Source of the DNA: Owenia fusiformis
Taxonomy: Eukaryota > Annelida > Polychaeta > Sabellida > Oweniidae
Direction: 5' to 3'
DNA length: 64,000 bases
Assembly (NCBI GenBank): GCA_903813345.2
Contig: CAIIXF020000006.1
Coordinates: forward strand, 31,474,024 to 31,538,023
Positions 33,760-47,500 of this stretch are shown here, piece by piece (position 1 is the stretch's first letter; the number at the start of each line of letters is the position of its first letter). The notes beneath the pieces were generated by a model, which was not told the DNA's origin, did no database searches, and saw nothing but the letters and a program-made list of their open reading frames with translations. The position numbers and the translations under genes are program-made.

Positions 33760-34125
33760 CTAAACTGGTCCCCAGTCCCCAGTTCCTAGTTTGAGATATC
33801 TATATGCTATATATAATATGTATGTATTTGTATGTATCTTTTAAGCAGGTCCCCAGTCCCCAGTTCCCAGTTTGAGATATCTATATGCTATATACATGTA
33901 TAATATGTATGTATTTGTATGTATCTTTTAAGAAGGTCCCCAGTCCCCAGTTCCCAGTTTGAGATATCTATGTTTGTGTATATATATATATTTGTATGTA
34001 TCTTATAAGTTGGTCCCCAGTCCCCAGTTCCCATTTTGAGATATCTATGAATGTTATATGTATGTATGTATGTATCTTCTAAGCTGGTCCCCAGTCCCCA
34101 GTTCCCAGTTTGAGATATCTATATG
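33760..34125. repeat. Tandem units in left arm of Mutator-like element
   Basis: GGTCCCCAGTCCCCAGTTCC recurs at about 33767, 33848, 33935, 34012 and 34085, separated by ATGTATGTATTTGTATGTAT-type spacers and GAGATATCTATATG. The same units, inverted, fill 37509-37810 and 38217-38280. Confidence 0.85.
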
Positions 34126-34140
34126 TAGGTATATGTAATT

Positions 34141-37100
34141 AACATTGACAGAATATGAAATGAATTTAACATCGTAACGAAAAAGTACAATTCTAAATCT
34201 AATATTTATATGTATTTAACAATTGTTCTTAAATATCAAGGTAAAATAACCAAAATGTTATCTGAGTAGTATTACTCCAGTGTATTGCATGTATAAGGTA
34301 TCTAATATTTATGAGCATTTTAAAACCTGTTTTTTTATCAATCAATTTGTACAGATTTTTATTCTTCTGTTCGGGTATGAGCTGCTTGTACATAATGAAG
34401 GTGTTATATTTTTTGTCTATCTGATCTAATACATTGCATATTTTAGATAGGTAAATAAATATAAAAAAACATAGAAAAAGATTGATTCCCTATCAATGAA
34501 GACATTTGAGCTGCTTCTCCAGGGCACAAGTGTTCATGTTCCCATAGCAGCCACAACTAGCCTAAAATGTTACACTGACCACCCAAAAATTATTCAGAGA
34601 AGGAATAATACTCATTACAAGGATTCAGGAAATTCCATAAATAAAGATTAAGAATCAATAAATGAGAATGTGGATAATCCTATGAACATAAACTAAATCA
34701 AAAATATCATATCACTTAGTCACATGTCATGTCACCCCCCCCCCCCCACTTGAAACCAAAGGCCCCCCAGTTGGCATCCTGCACTTCAACTTCTGATTTA
34801 AAAAATGAGTTAAGTAAGCACCTACACAGAGATATTGTGAGCGTAGCGAGCACTGATTTTTTCAGACTTGAAAACTTGCACCCAGGTGGAATTTTTTTTG
34901 GGGGGAGAACACTGACTTAATATATAGAATGTGTGAGTTCTTGTAGAAATGAATGAAACACATTAAATCTCAGAAACCTGCTTGGCCATTAATAACATCT
35001 CAGTGACACAAGAGATTAGGACTAATGTTATGCTTTGAATTGAAATTTTATATGTGTGTTCATACTGGCCACATGAGCACACCAGAGGTAGGTATCAGTT
35101 ACACGAACTTGAGAACAACATTTAACATTAAACTTGTATATTTAAAGGCCAGTTTTAAAGTTGCTAGCAACTCGCATTAAAATATCAGGTTACATCCACA
35201 CTTTAACAGGTACAGAAAGTCAGAATTAGTGAGTTTAATTAACAGCATTGCTTAATACTTGATTTTGATTGAGGACTTTTAAATTTGAAAAATGTTATTT
35301 CTGTTTTTAAATGTTATCCTATATGTGGAAATAAAAGACATTAGCGCAACCAGGAGGGGGGTGAAATATGTAGAATGTACCTTATACAGTGTACCTTATA
35401 CAGTGTAGATTTTTTAAAAATACCTCGGGTGAACCCCCGTACCTCCGCTTTTTGGGCTCACTTCACTAGCAGTGATACAAATGCAAAAAGTCACTTGATA
35501 ACATTGTAACATAAATCGTGGCAGTCCATGCTCCAATCAATCGTATTTGATTGCCTTCTTGCCTTCAGTAGCAAGACATCATTCTAATGTTTTTTTTTAT
35601 TGCAAATATATGCAGGGGCTAAGCCAGCTTTCAGTCGGGGGGGGGGGAAATCGCCAAATTTTTGCTATTTCTCTCAATACTAAGCTAGAAGCTTCAAATA
35701 AAATGCATTTTAAAGCTCTTATTTTTATTGGTCATCGTCCCTCCCTCCTGGCTACGCCTATGATAGGTACATGTATATAAGTCAAAAATGGTAAGCGGAA
35801 ATGGTCATAGTCTCTAAAAATATAAGTGATTCCAATATTGTATTTTTATACTTCATATTTCATTATAGAAATTTTAACTTTACTCCAGACTTGACAGTAC
35901 TTTAACTTTAAAGAACTCTTTAAAATTGTCTTTGAATTATATATTTACATTGAATCAGCCAGTATCTTCTAGAGGAAAACAGTTAATTCAGTCAAGACTC
36001 CAGTAATGAGACAAACCCATAACCTACATCTAATCCTAAATAATCTGTCAACCTGCTGTCAACCCAAACACTGACAAGAAACACAGATGCTTTCCAGATT
36101 GGAAAAGAATTATACAGTTATATGTAGCACTATAAAGCTGATAAGCTGTTACTTAACCAAACATATATGTCTACTTAAGATGGATCATTTTATGTCTTAT
36201 CTTGATACTGATTTTAAATAGAGTCAATTTCAGAAACTTTCAGTCTAATGTATTACAATGTATTATGAATTCTCTACCTTTTCAATATATTGAAGCAAAA
36301 TTAGATAGTTATAAAAAAGCAAGAATCAAAGGTCATCAGTACTTTTTAAAAGTAATGAGCTGCAAATAACTGGAGTTCCAGAAACATATCTATCTCCAAG
36401 TTTGCTTATTTGGAATCCAACTTCAATTAAGGAACTCCATTGTAAAGAGTGTAATATCGCTCCAACTTTGGAAATTCAGAAAGTAAAAGTATTAGAAATA
36501 TCTTATAGAACTGTTTTTGTTAACATTTTTTGTCTTTTAGTGCAGTTGTTTTTGCTCCTTTCTACCAATTCTTGAGAAGGAAATAAATGTCTTTCTGAAC
36601 CTTGTTTGAATACAAAGAATTTTTTGGTTGATTTTAAAAAAGTATTCAAAAAAGTAAAACAAAACCCCCCAAAAATAGATAGAAATCAAGATAAACCTTT
36701 TATTTCATTAACAAGATACTTTTTGAAAATCAACCAAAATTTCCTTTGTACAATTGCAATATTGAGAGACCTAAACATGTTGTATTTATGTCGTTTTGTT
36801 CCAATGAGGTTCAGAAAGATGTTTAATTTCATTCTTAGCATATGATACCAGGAACAAAAGAAGTGTTTGATGTGTTTTCTAAAACAATATAGAGAAATGT
36901 ATATAAATTTTTTTCAAATTATATTGTTACCATTCAAAAGATGACCATTAAATTGACGATGTGTAATATCTTTAGAATTTTTTGATGACCGATTTTAGAG
37001 AAACGTGTGTTCAAAAAGTTCACCATATAATTGATACCAATCCTCTACAGGTTCTCCTAAATATCCAGGACGTCAACCCTACAGTCTATATGGAAAGGTT

Positions 37101-37508
37101 AAACTTTTTGTGACTATGATAACAAAAAGGTCAATCTTTATAATTTTCACATATTTTGTTTTCCATGTATATCAGATAGACATTGAAGTTCTGCCTAAAT
37201 AAAATCTGGCTGTTCTTGAATTTAAAGTGTTATGTAAACACGATAACTTAATGGCTATTAGATGACTCTTCCACCTACACCAGTCCAGTCTATACCATTA
37301 AACATGCAATAAGAGAAGTTGATATAAAAGGTCAATATGATTATGTTTTAATTTTCTCTGTACACAACTTATATTTCCATGTTTTAAATCACATCTAAAT
37401 GAGGTTTTATGTAGGATTCATCCTCAGTGCTATCAACTCATGAAAGAGAATGGATCAAGATGAATCTTAAATGATTAAAATTTACTTTAAAATAGTTTAC
37501 ATACTTTA
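34141..37508. other. Interior of Mutator-like element
   Basis: Non-coding A+T-rich DNA. It includes a C-rich tract (34735-34747) with GAGCGTAGCGAG nearby, and a G-rich repeat (35636-35648) leading to CTGGCTACGCCTATGA, similar to 14395-14585. The open frames at 34729, 35547 and 36606 are short and have no protein-like features. Confidence 0.5.
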
Positions 37509-37827
37509 ACATGGATATTTCAAAATGGGAACTGGGGACTGGGGACCAACTTAGAAGATACATACAAATACATATATACACAAACATAGATATCTCAAAC
37601 TGGGAACTGGGGACTGGGGACCTTCTTAAAAGATACATACAGATACATACATATATATCACATATAGATACCTCAAACTGGGAACTGGGGACTGGGGACC
37701 AGCTTAGAAGATACATACAAATACATACATACATATTATATATAGCATATAGATATCTCAAACTGGGAACTGGGGACTTTCTTAAAAGATACATACAAAT
37801 ACATACATATTATATATAACAATATAG

Positions 37828-38216
37828 AGTCCATTTCACTGCTTCATTTCGTCAGTAGAACGGCAAAAATAAGAAATTGGGAGACCATTGTGCAATAATA
37901 TATGGAAAAGTATATTCATAATGTACATGAATGACATTTGTATATTTCAGATTTTTTAGTTTTTTGTGCAATAAGCCTGTGCCGTCCTGTAATTTGAAGA
38001 ATTTCAGCCATGTTAATCTTATTGAAAATAACATGGCAGAGAAACATCCAAATATAAGAGGCCACACACTTTATAAGCCAAACTAGAAGCAATCCAAGAT
38101 ATACAAATGTCATTCATGTACATTATGAATAAACTTTTCCATATATTATTGCACAATGGTCTCCCAATTTCTTATTTTTGCCGTTTTACTGACGAAATGA
38201 AGCAGTGAAATGGACT
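37828..38216. mobile_element. MITE with ~130-bp inverted repeats inside the Mutator-like right arm
   Basis: AGTCCATTTCACTGCTTCAT at 37828 and its reverse complement ending AAATGGACT at 38216 define arms of about 130 bp. It splits the tandem units of the host arm, and TAG on each side may be the target duplication. The central segment (ACATGGCAGAG ... ATAAGAGGCCAC) is shared with 48740-48830 plus 49786-49850. Confidence 0.75.
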
Positions 38217-38571
38217 TTAGGTATCTCAAACTGGGAACTGGGGACTGGGGACCAGCTTAGAAGATATATACAAATACATACATATATAACATAACATACA
38301 ATACACATATATCTCATAAATTAAAGCATATTCATAGATATCTGAATGTAGGATATTCATGAATTATTGTTATTTAATCACATATTCTATGCCAACTAAT
38401 AAATTAATTGTTATGTATCTAGTTCTATACATGTATCTAGTCTATCTAATTAACATATTCCATGATTGTATATATATATCATACATATATATAAATACAT
38501 ATAATAATGTATGTATCTATCTAATTTGCATATTCTGTGCAGGTTTACATGGCCCATAAGCCTAAATGCTG

Positions 38572-41314
38572 CAACCTATGGGCCCAAGAGCAGAAATGGG
38601 ATTGAAAATAAAGCATTGTTAATTTTCCCAAAAATTCTTGCGTTTTGACTTCTTACCCCTAAGTTGGTTCATAAAAAGTATTGGGATTTATTCCTGCATT
38701 ACAGCACTTTCTAAACTGTTTTAAAGGGAATTAGTGTGTTGCAACTGATTTTCCACCTACAGTATATTGATGATGGACAAGCTCACCATGTGCATGAGCT
38801 AACTAGATCAAACTCATACTGAACATAAGGCTCATATTTTAATGGTACACAATTGGTGTGTTTTTATTATATTTATTGCACATGTCGGGTACACTGATAT
38901 AACTGTCAGGTGGTTCAACATGCAACACCACCACAATGTATTAGGTCATCTACGCTCTGTGAACCTAGGGAGTTAAACATACTATTTAAATGCAGGTAAA
39001 AACCCAGTGTCTTAACTATATTTTAGTGTATTTATTTATGTTTAGCATTCCCTTGGACACATTCACAATCTCATACAGTATTAAATGCTCTTTGGTGCAA
39101 GAACTTTATATGGCAATCAAAAGAACTGTGTACGGTTTCTCCTTTTGGGGACAATGGTATATAATGTTGGCATAATGCAACTATAGTGTCAGGTGTGATA
39201 CAGCATTGCCTCAGTAAACAACTAATGAATGAAAGTATATGTGAAAAGAACAAGTTTGGAATTTTAAAAAGCTTATTCATTATGTTTCTATTTTGAAATA
39301 CCTACTCAAAAATCTCCTTTGACCTTGGTCTTTTGAAATTGAATTAAGTTAATGTTCACACATCAGATGGTCAAAGAATAAGCTGTTTAGGAAAAATAAC
39401 ATTATTGAAATGTGCCATGATGAGCATAAGTGACACATAAAGTATTACAATAATACAACACAATATCAATATACATTAAAATATAAATAGATAGATTCCA
39501 ATGTAATCATATGTTGGATAGAGAGTGCTAATATAATATAGGTACCTGTAATCCTGTTACACAGCTGGGTTAAATGGATTCCCCATAAAGTATTTACGAA
39601 AGCATTTTGAGAAAAAGCTCTCGAACAAAGAATTATGTGGCTATGTAACTCCTCAAAGATCCTTCCTTATGAAACTTTTTTTGTCAAAATGTGTAATCAT
39701 TGTTTTCCACTTGCAACCTTGAAGTGTATGGTGTTGCCTAGGAAAATATACCATATAAGGAGATATCTAAAAAGTGAAAAACAATGAATATGAAATATTT
39801 AAAAAGCTTAGAAAATATGTGACCAAACCTATATGTTTCGAATAAGATCAAAGAAACTTCAACCTGGCTAATCCAATAATGAAACACATTTCCATCTCAC
39901 ACAGGGAAATGATTTATAACCCATGTGTACTTGTGTACTTGTACAACATGCTCATGGAAATGGTTGCTCTACTGCTTCAGAATGCAAAAACATTTAGAAC
40001 GATCAATCACAGATGCCAGAATCATGGCTACATTAAATAAGCTTGCAAATAATTATTAATACATATACAGACAAGTGTACTATAACAATATTATTACAGG
40101 GGACACGGATATTCTTTTTTCCACAAAAACTCTGTATTATATACATGGACAAAAAGTGATACTTGTACATATTTATTAGTAATATAATTAAAGACACTTG
40201 GATTTCAGCATTATGCTATATCAGAAGCTTGCATTTTAAGTTGCATTTGTTAACAGCTGGTAAACTATTTTAACTTAATCCAGAAATCAGAATTGAATTC
40301 TATTGAGATCAAAATTGAATTCCGAAAATTGCATCCAATTCAAATGGAGACATGTGTTCAACTAAATATTGTAAATGGTTTCTTTTAAGAATGTCTCTAA
40401 GTGTATTTTTGTGTGTGGACTTCAAATAGGTCAGCCATTGCATTGCCAGTAGCTTGATGGGCCATTTGGAAGATTGCAATTCTAGGTTATTCTAGGTTCA
40501 TTTGCAATTCTAGGTTATATTGTTTTACATGGTCTTAACTTATGAATTATAAAAAAGCACCAGCTTTAACAAGAACAAGAATGACTTACAAATACAATCG
40601 AATTAAAAATAAGTTATGAATAAAAACATTTTTACAACACAGATGTGAGGGATTTGTTTTCTGAAGAACTACTGTACAATCTTTGATTACATTTATGCTT
40701 ATTACAATGATTCAAGTCACTACCTTGAGACCTTAACTTCCATCATGTCATTAATATTAATTTTAATAATATATCTAATATTTACATACATACAGTCATG
40801 CAGTCAGTACTATGGTCTATTGAAGTGGTCGACATTTTGCCTGGTCAGAAGTCACATATTCAGTAAAACCTATATATCCAAACATCTTTCTAATGTGAAA
40901 ACCTCTCAATGTGAACACCATTTCCTAGTCCCATTTTTGGTATCTCCCAATGACTCATATACTAAAACTTTCAGTGTGAACACCTGCTAATCCGAAAAAT
41001 TTCTGCTGGTCCCATTGATGCTTGGATTAGACCGGTTTTACAATTCACTTATTACATGCATACACTTTATACATGCCAATTTGACAAATATTTGATAATT
41101 AAGTATAAGTATCCCCAAAGCCAAATGTTAGCCTAGTAAGAACTGTAAATTTACATGCAGTTGAAGTGTAATATATTGCATGTATTGGCCAGGTAGAATG
41201 TCTACCACAATATTACTTAGCTATAAAATGAACACATTCTATTGAGTCAAGCCAACATGAGTTTATGCTTGAATCAACATACATGTGGAAAACTTCCATT
41301 ACAATTTATTTTCA
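38572..41314. other. DNAJC5 3' flank and probable 3' UTR
   Basis: No gene recognised. On the minus strand AATAAA occurs at 40177-40172 and could end DNAJC5 transcripts about 1.1 kb past the stop, but several other A+T-rich sites are possible. The rest is unique-looking A+T-rich sequence. Confidence 0.4.
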
Positions 41315-41503
41315 TTAAGGTTGGGTGGTAAGAGGGTCTCCAGTTCCTGCCCCATAGTTCGGCTGTCCTTTTGTGTCTATGTTTTGTCTCTCAGCTGTAG
41401 GATCAGAGGGAGGGGGCATTGGAATGGTAGTACTCTTTGGCTGACTAGTAACTGGACTCCCAGGACCATCTCCCTCTGATGTTTCAGGACTGCTAAATTC
41501 CTC
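41315..41503 (-). CDS. DNAJC5: DNAJC5 alternative last exon B
   Basis: The acceptor TTTTCCAG leads to [34 protein letters not shown] and a TAA after TTQP (62 residues). Phase 0, so it can be joined directly to 48013 in place of exon A. Exon A has no clear internal donor in frame to join to B. Confidence 0.7.
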   Translation of the reverse strand, partial: EEFSSPETSEGDGPGSPVTSQPKSTTIPMPPPSDPTAERQNIDTKGQPNYGAGTGDPLTTQP

Positions 41504-44500
41504 CTGGAAAATCCAAAATATTCATGTATTTTCTCAGTCAGTTAGTTTTAGTAGCAGAGAGAGTGGTCATTGGAATTGCTGTAGATGTTGGTTGATTTCT
41601 AACAGGAGGAGAGTCTGCCTCTTCATCCTCCGAGTTTTCTGGGCTTCCATCCTGCAAATCAAATTAAACCAACACCTGTTATCATTTTTATTCATACATA
41701 CTTTCAGCAACATTCGTGCAAATTTAGCTCTTAAATAAGTCATTGTTATATTGACAACTTGCAAATGTCTTCATGTTATGCTATTTTCTGGTTTAAAACT
41801 AGAAAAACAGCAACTCCACGGAGTAGCAAATCCCACCGAACGGCAGTTGAGTTACCAAAGATTACGAAAATGAAAATGAAAAATGGCAGCCATTCTGAAG
41901 ATCAGCCGCCATCTTAACATTTTTTTCTCGAACAGAGCTACTGTGTTTCTAGGCATCAGCATATAAAATTTGAACCAAATCTGTTCACTGGTATTTGACT
42001 TATCAAAGATTACGTTTTTTCTTATGAAAAATGGCTACCATTTTGAAATTCAGCCGCCATCTTGAAAATATTTTCACGAACAGATCCACCGTGTCCCTAG
42101 GAATCATCATATAAAAAATGAGCCAAATCTGTTCACTGGTATTTGAGTTATCAAAGATTACGTTTTTTACGAAAAATGGCGTCCATTTTGAAATTCAGCC
42201 GCCATCTTGAAAATTCTTTCTCGAACAGATCTCCTTTGTCCCTAGGCATCATCATATAAAATTTGAGCCAAATCCGTTCACTGGTATTTGAGTTATCAAA
42301 GATTACCTTTTTTCACAAAAATGGCCGCCATATTGAATTTCAAGCCGCCAACTTGAAAATTCTTTCTTGAACAGATCTATTGTGTCCCTCGGCATTATCA
42401 TATAAAATTTGAGCCAAATCCGTTCACTGGTATTTGAGTTATCAAAGATTACCTTTTTTACGAAAAATGGCTGCCATTTTGAATATCAAGCTGCCATCTT
42501 GAAAATTCTTTATTGAACAGATCTATTGTGTCCCTAGGCATTATCATATAAAATTTGAGCCAAATCTGTTCACTGGTATTTGAGTTATCAAAGATTAAGT
42601 TTTTTTACGAAAAATGGCCGCCATTTTGAAATCTAGAATCTAAAATTTTTACTCGAACATATCTACTGTGTCTCTAGGCATCAGCATATAAAATTTGAAC
42701 CAAATCCGCAAACTAGTATTTGAGTTATTAAAGATATTGAGTTATTAAAGATTACATTTTTTACGAAAAATGTTGGCCATTTTGAATTCAGTGGCCATAT
42801 TGAAAATTCCTTCTCGAGTAGAGGTCCTACACCCATAAGGCATAAGCCTATAAAATTTGAATCAAATCCGTGAAACGGTATTTGAGTTATCGCCCGGACA
42901 AACAGACGGATGGACGGACGAACGGACGGATGGACGGCTTTCCTATATCCCTCTCGAACTTCGTTCGGTGGGATAATTAAGCATGAAGAAATGAGTGGAT
43001 TACTTAAATTATTTTCTGAAAGCCTCCTTCTTGCATCTAGTTTTAGTCAAATTGATATGAGCTGAGGGCAATTTTGTTATTAAGAAATTTGGAATCATGC
43101 CTTTTTGAACATTTTGTTTGGAGATGGCACCAAGGTCTTATATTATTTACTAAAAGCAGACAAGGTTACAAGTACTTTCAAACTTTTTGTAGATTTAGTG
43201 TTTCAGAATCAACTTTGAGAATTTATAAACAAATGAGCATAAACATTTTTATCCCATACTTGGACGTGTTACAGGTACATAAAGCTGGTTTGTAAAAACT
43301 TATATTTTCATCAGTGGGCAGATATAGCTTTACGTCCCGCTCCGAGCGGGCAGATATAGTATATCTACCCGCTACGTCATGATCGCCGCTCGCATATTTG
43401 TTCATAATTTGTAACGTTCGCGTAATGACTGTAAACGACAATGGAGATAACACAGACAATTGGGATCTGTTTGATGGTTTAAAAAATGGAAGGAGCATCC
43501 ACTTAAAAAATGCAAGAACATAAATGTGGGAACATTTAAGAGAACAGAAAAATCCGCCCACGGCCAAGAAAACAAAACTGGACATGAATATTCTAGAATA
43601 TTTCCACGATTGAACAATGTGAACCAGATGACCAAGATTGGTATGGGATAAACATATTATCCTATAGTCGGTTCAGGATATTGGGATTATCCCGAGGCAA
43701 ATATGATATATTTGCCCGAGGGCCGCAGGGATATAGGATATAGGATATCCCGATAAAATTTGAACCAAATCCGCAAACTAGTATTTGAGTTATTAAAGAT
43801 TACATTTTTTACGAAAAATGTTGGCCATTTTGAATTCAGTGGCCATATTGAAAATTCCTTCTCGAGCAGAGGTCCTACACCCAGAAGGCATAAGCCTATA
43901 AAGTTTGAATCAAATCCGTGAAACGGTATTTGAGTTATCGCCCGGACAAACAGACGGATGGATGGACGGACGAACGGACGGACGGACGGACTGCTTTCCT
44001 ATATCCCTCTCGAACTTCGTTCGGTGGGATAATTAAGCATGAAGAAATGAGTGGATTACTTAAATTATTTTCTGAAAGCCTCCTTCTTGCATCTAGTTTT
44101 AGTCAAATTGATATGAGCTGAGGGCAATTTTGTTATTAAGAAATTTGGAATCATGCCTTTTTGAACATTTTGTTTGGAGATGGCACCAAGGTCTTATATT
44201 ATTTACTAAAAGCAGACAAGGTTACAAGTACTTTCAAACTTTTTGTAGATTTAGTGTTTCAGAATCAACTTTGAGAATTTATAAACAAATGAGCATACAC
44301 ATTTTTATCCCATACTTGGACGTGTTACAGGTACATAAAGCCGGTTTGTAAAAACTTATATTTTCATCAGCGGGCAGATAAAGCTTTACGTCCCGCTCCG
44401 AGCGGGCAGATATAGTATATCTGCCCGCTACGTCATGATCGGCGCTCGCATATTTGTTCATAATTTGTAACGTTCGCGTAATGACTGTAAACGACAATGG

Positions 44501-47500
44501 AGATAACACAGACAATCGGGATCTGTTTGATGGTTTAAAAAATGGAAGGAGCATCCACTTAAAAAATTCGAGAACATAAATGTGGGAATATTTAAGAGAA
44601 CGGAAAAATCCGCCCACGGCCAAGAAAACAAAACTGGACATGAATATTCTAGAATATTTCCACGATTGAACAATGTGAACCAGATGACCAAGATTGGTAT
44701 GGGATAAACATGTTGGCCAATATAATATATTTTCCCTCGGGACCTGCGGCCCTCGGGCAAATATATCATATTAGCCTCGGGATAATCCCAATATCCTGAA
44801 CCTCATATAGGATAATCTCTATGTATTTCATACCTACTGAGGTTCTAGGTACATAACGAGTGGGAATATGTAGTGTGTATCCATCCCGGGTCCCGCTCCT
44901 GTGAATTTTTTTTCACAATTTTATTTTCAATTTTTTTTTTTCAAAATTGTTTTTAAAATTTAGTCAAATATTTTTTTTTCAATTTTTTTTCAAAATTATT
45001 TTTCACATTTTCTTTCAATTTTTTCAAAATTTCTTTTTTTCAAATTTTTTGAAAATCTCGCAAACTTTAAGACCAAACAAATGCCTAGTAAGTAAGTAAG
45101 TATGTTTTGGAATTTTGGATCTTTATAAGGTATGATGTACCTAGAACTTCAGTAGGTATGAAATACATCTGTTATGTACGGTCGTTTTGGATACAGGGTT
45201 TATCCCGCGGGAAATATGTATATATTTCCCTATCCAAAACCTCCCAGTACATAACCCTTTAAACTTTTTTGCATGTCAGATTAAGTCAGTTATTATGTCA
45301 TAATAACATTGATTAGCCCATACATCTACATGTATTTTAGACATGTGTTTATTGATAATGCTTTATTTCCCTAAGTGGGACGTTGCATAACATTTATTCC
45401 ACTGGGAAAGATACAAGTTTGTTTTGTTATCAAATTTTTCCATTATTAAGACTAATGTATAACATAGCTCTGGTACCATTATATTACAGAGAGCTCCAAC
45501 AAATCCATTTGCCACCTAATTGATGTATAACATAGCTCTGGTACCAAAATATAACAGAGAGCTCCAATAAACCCATTTGCCACCTAATTGATGTATAACA
45601 TAGATCTGGTACCATTATACAGTGCGTATCAAAAAAACCACAACAGATTGTTATCTTGGAAAAGCACAAAACCAGTGATAACAGCATTGATTTCATTCAA
45701 TGCACTATAAAGCCATGTGTCTCCTCTTTATAATGATATATCATTCATTGATATTTGATCATGGTTGGGCGAGTAATCATTCCATTTGCAAAGTGGGCCA
45801 AAATCAGTTTCGGGCCAAGTTATAAACATTGCAAAAGTCAGTGTACGGAGCCCGATGCAATATTGGACGACTGCTGACTGCATCCTTTTAATTCAATGTA
45901 CCAAAAAGCCAAATTACTCCTCTTTGCAATGGAATATCATTCATTCACAGGGAGTCATCTATGGCCGAATAATCATTAATTTTGCAAAGTGGGGCAAAAA
46001 TCAGCTCGGACCCAAGTTTAAAACATTGCAAAAGTCAGTACAAGGGGCATAGGGGCTATTAGAAGAAGGTGTGACAGGTATGGCATAGACAGAAAAGTGT
46101 TCATACTCATACTCTTGCAAGAATACATCCTAATATCCCTTCAAATTGCCACCACTTCCTTGCACATATAGATGCGCTCATCTGTCCACGTCATGCATGG
46201 TTCAGCCCTGAATCATGTGTGGGTTAAAGCAAAGAAAAGCAGCCCATGGGCAAATCTTTCTCGAGGTTTTGCAATATCTGGTGGAGGAATTGTAAGCACA
46301 GATGCTCCTGAGATAGCTCCAAAAGAAAAAGTCACAACAATTCAAGTCAGGGGAACTTCCATTGGCACTTAGCCCTTGCACTGATTTTTTCAATATCTAA
46401 AACTTGGTGCAGAGCCGATTTTGACCCACTGTGCAAATGGAAGGATGTCTCACCCAACCATTACCAAATGTGAATGAATGACATATCATTGCAAAGAGGA
46501 GAGACATGGCTTTTTGGTACATTAAATGAAATTGATGTAGTCATCACTAGTTTTGTGATTTTACGAGATAACTACTTGTTGCATTTTTTTGATACGCCCT
46601 GTATTACAGAGAGCTCCAACAAACCCATTTGCCACCTAATTGATGTATAACATAGCCCTGGTACCATAATATTACAGAGAGCCCCAACAAATCCATTTGT
46701 CACCTAATTGATGTATTACATAGATCTGGTACTATTATATTACAGAGAGCTCCAACAACCCATTTGCCACCTAATTGATGTATTACATAGATCTGGTACT
46801 ATTATATTACAGAGAGCTCCAACAAACCCATTTGCCACCTAATTGATGTATTACATAGATCTGGTACTATTATATTACAGAGAGCTCCAACAAACCCATT
46901 TGCCACCTAATTGATGTATAACATAGCCCTGGTACCATGATATTACAGAGAGCCCCAACAAATCCATTTGTCACCTAATTGATGTATTACATAGATCTGG
47001 TACTATTATATTACAGAGAGCTCCAACAAACCCATTTGCCACCTAATTGATGTATTACATAGATCTGGTACTATTATATTACAGAGAGCTCCAACAAACC
47101 CATTTGCCACCTAATTGATGTATTACATAGATCTGGTACTATTATATTACAGAGAGCTCCAACAAACCCATTTGCCACCTAATTGATGTATTACATAGAT
47201 CTGGTACTATTATATTACAGAGAGCTCCAACAAACCCATTTGCCACCTAATTGATGTATAACATAGCCCTGGTACCATGATATTACAGAGAGCCCCAACA
47301 AATCCATTTGTCACCTAATTGATGTATTACATAGATCTGGTACTATTATATTACAGAGAGCTCCAACAAACCCATTTGCCACCTAATTGATGTATTACAT
47401 AGATCTGGTACTATTATATTACAGAGAGCTCCAACAAACCCATTTGCCACCTAATTGATGTATTACATAGATCTGGTACTATTATATTACAGAGAGCTCC

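Larger units (their letters stand above)
33437..38562. mobile_element. Mutator-like element, 5.1 kb, long inverted repeats, 9-bp target duplication
   Basis: TAAATGCTG stands at 33428-33436 and again at 38563-38571. The ends both begin GGCTTATGGGCCATG. The arms (about 33437-34140 and 37509-38562) are inverted copies carrying TGCACAGAATATGCAAATT-like sequence, AT microsatellites and five tandem 75-90-bp units containing GGTCCCCAGTCCCCAGTTC. Long arms and a 9-bp duplication suit MULEs. The 3.4-kb interior has no transposase that I can see, so it is probably non-autonomous. The right arm is enlarged by the insertion at 37828. Confidence 0.8.

Noticed and set aside
37511-37819. 102- and 118-residue open frames rich in WELGTGDQLRRYIQ
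   Set aside because: These are tandem units of the Mutator-like arm, not a gene.
33437-38562. Possible Maverick/Polinton because of long inverted repeats
   Set aside because: Only 5.1 kb, no polymerase, integrase or capsid-like gene, and the duplication is 9 bp instead of 6.
43074-44769. Paired open frames ([11 protein letters not shown] and [11 protein letters not shown] types) at two places
   Set aside because: They are identical because of the tandem duplication; composition is not protein-like and no motif is recognised.
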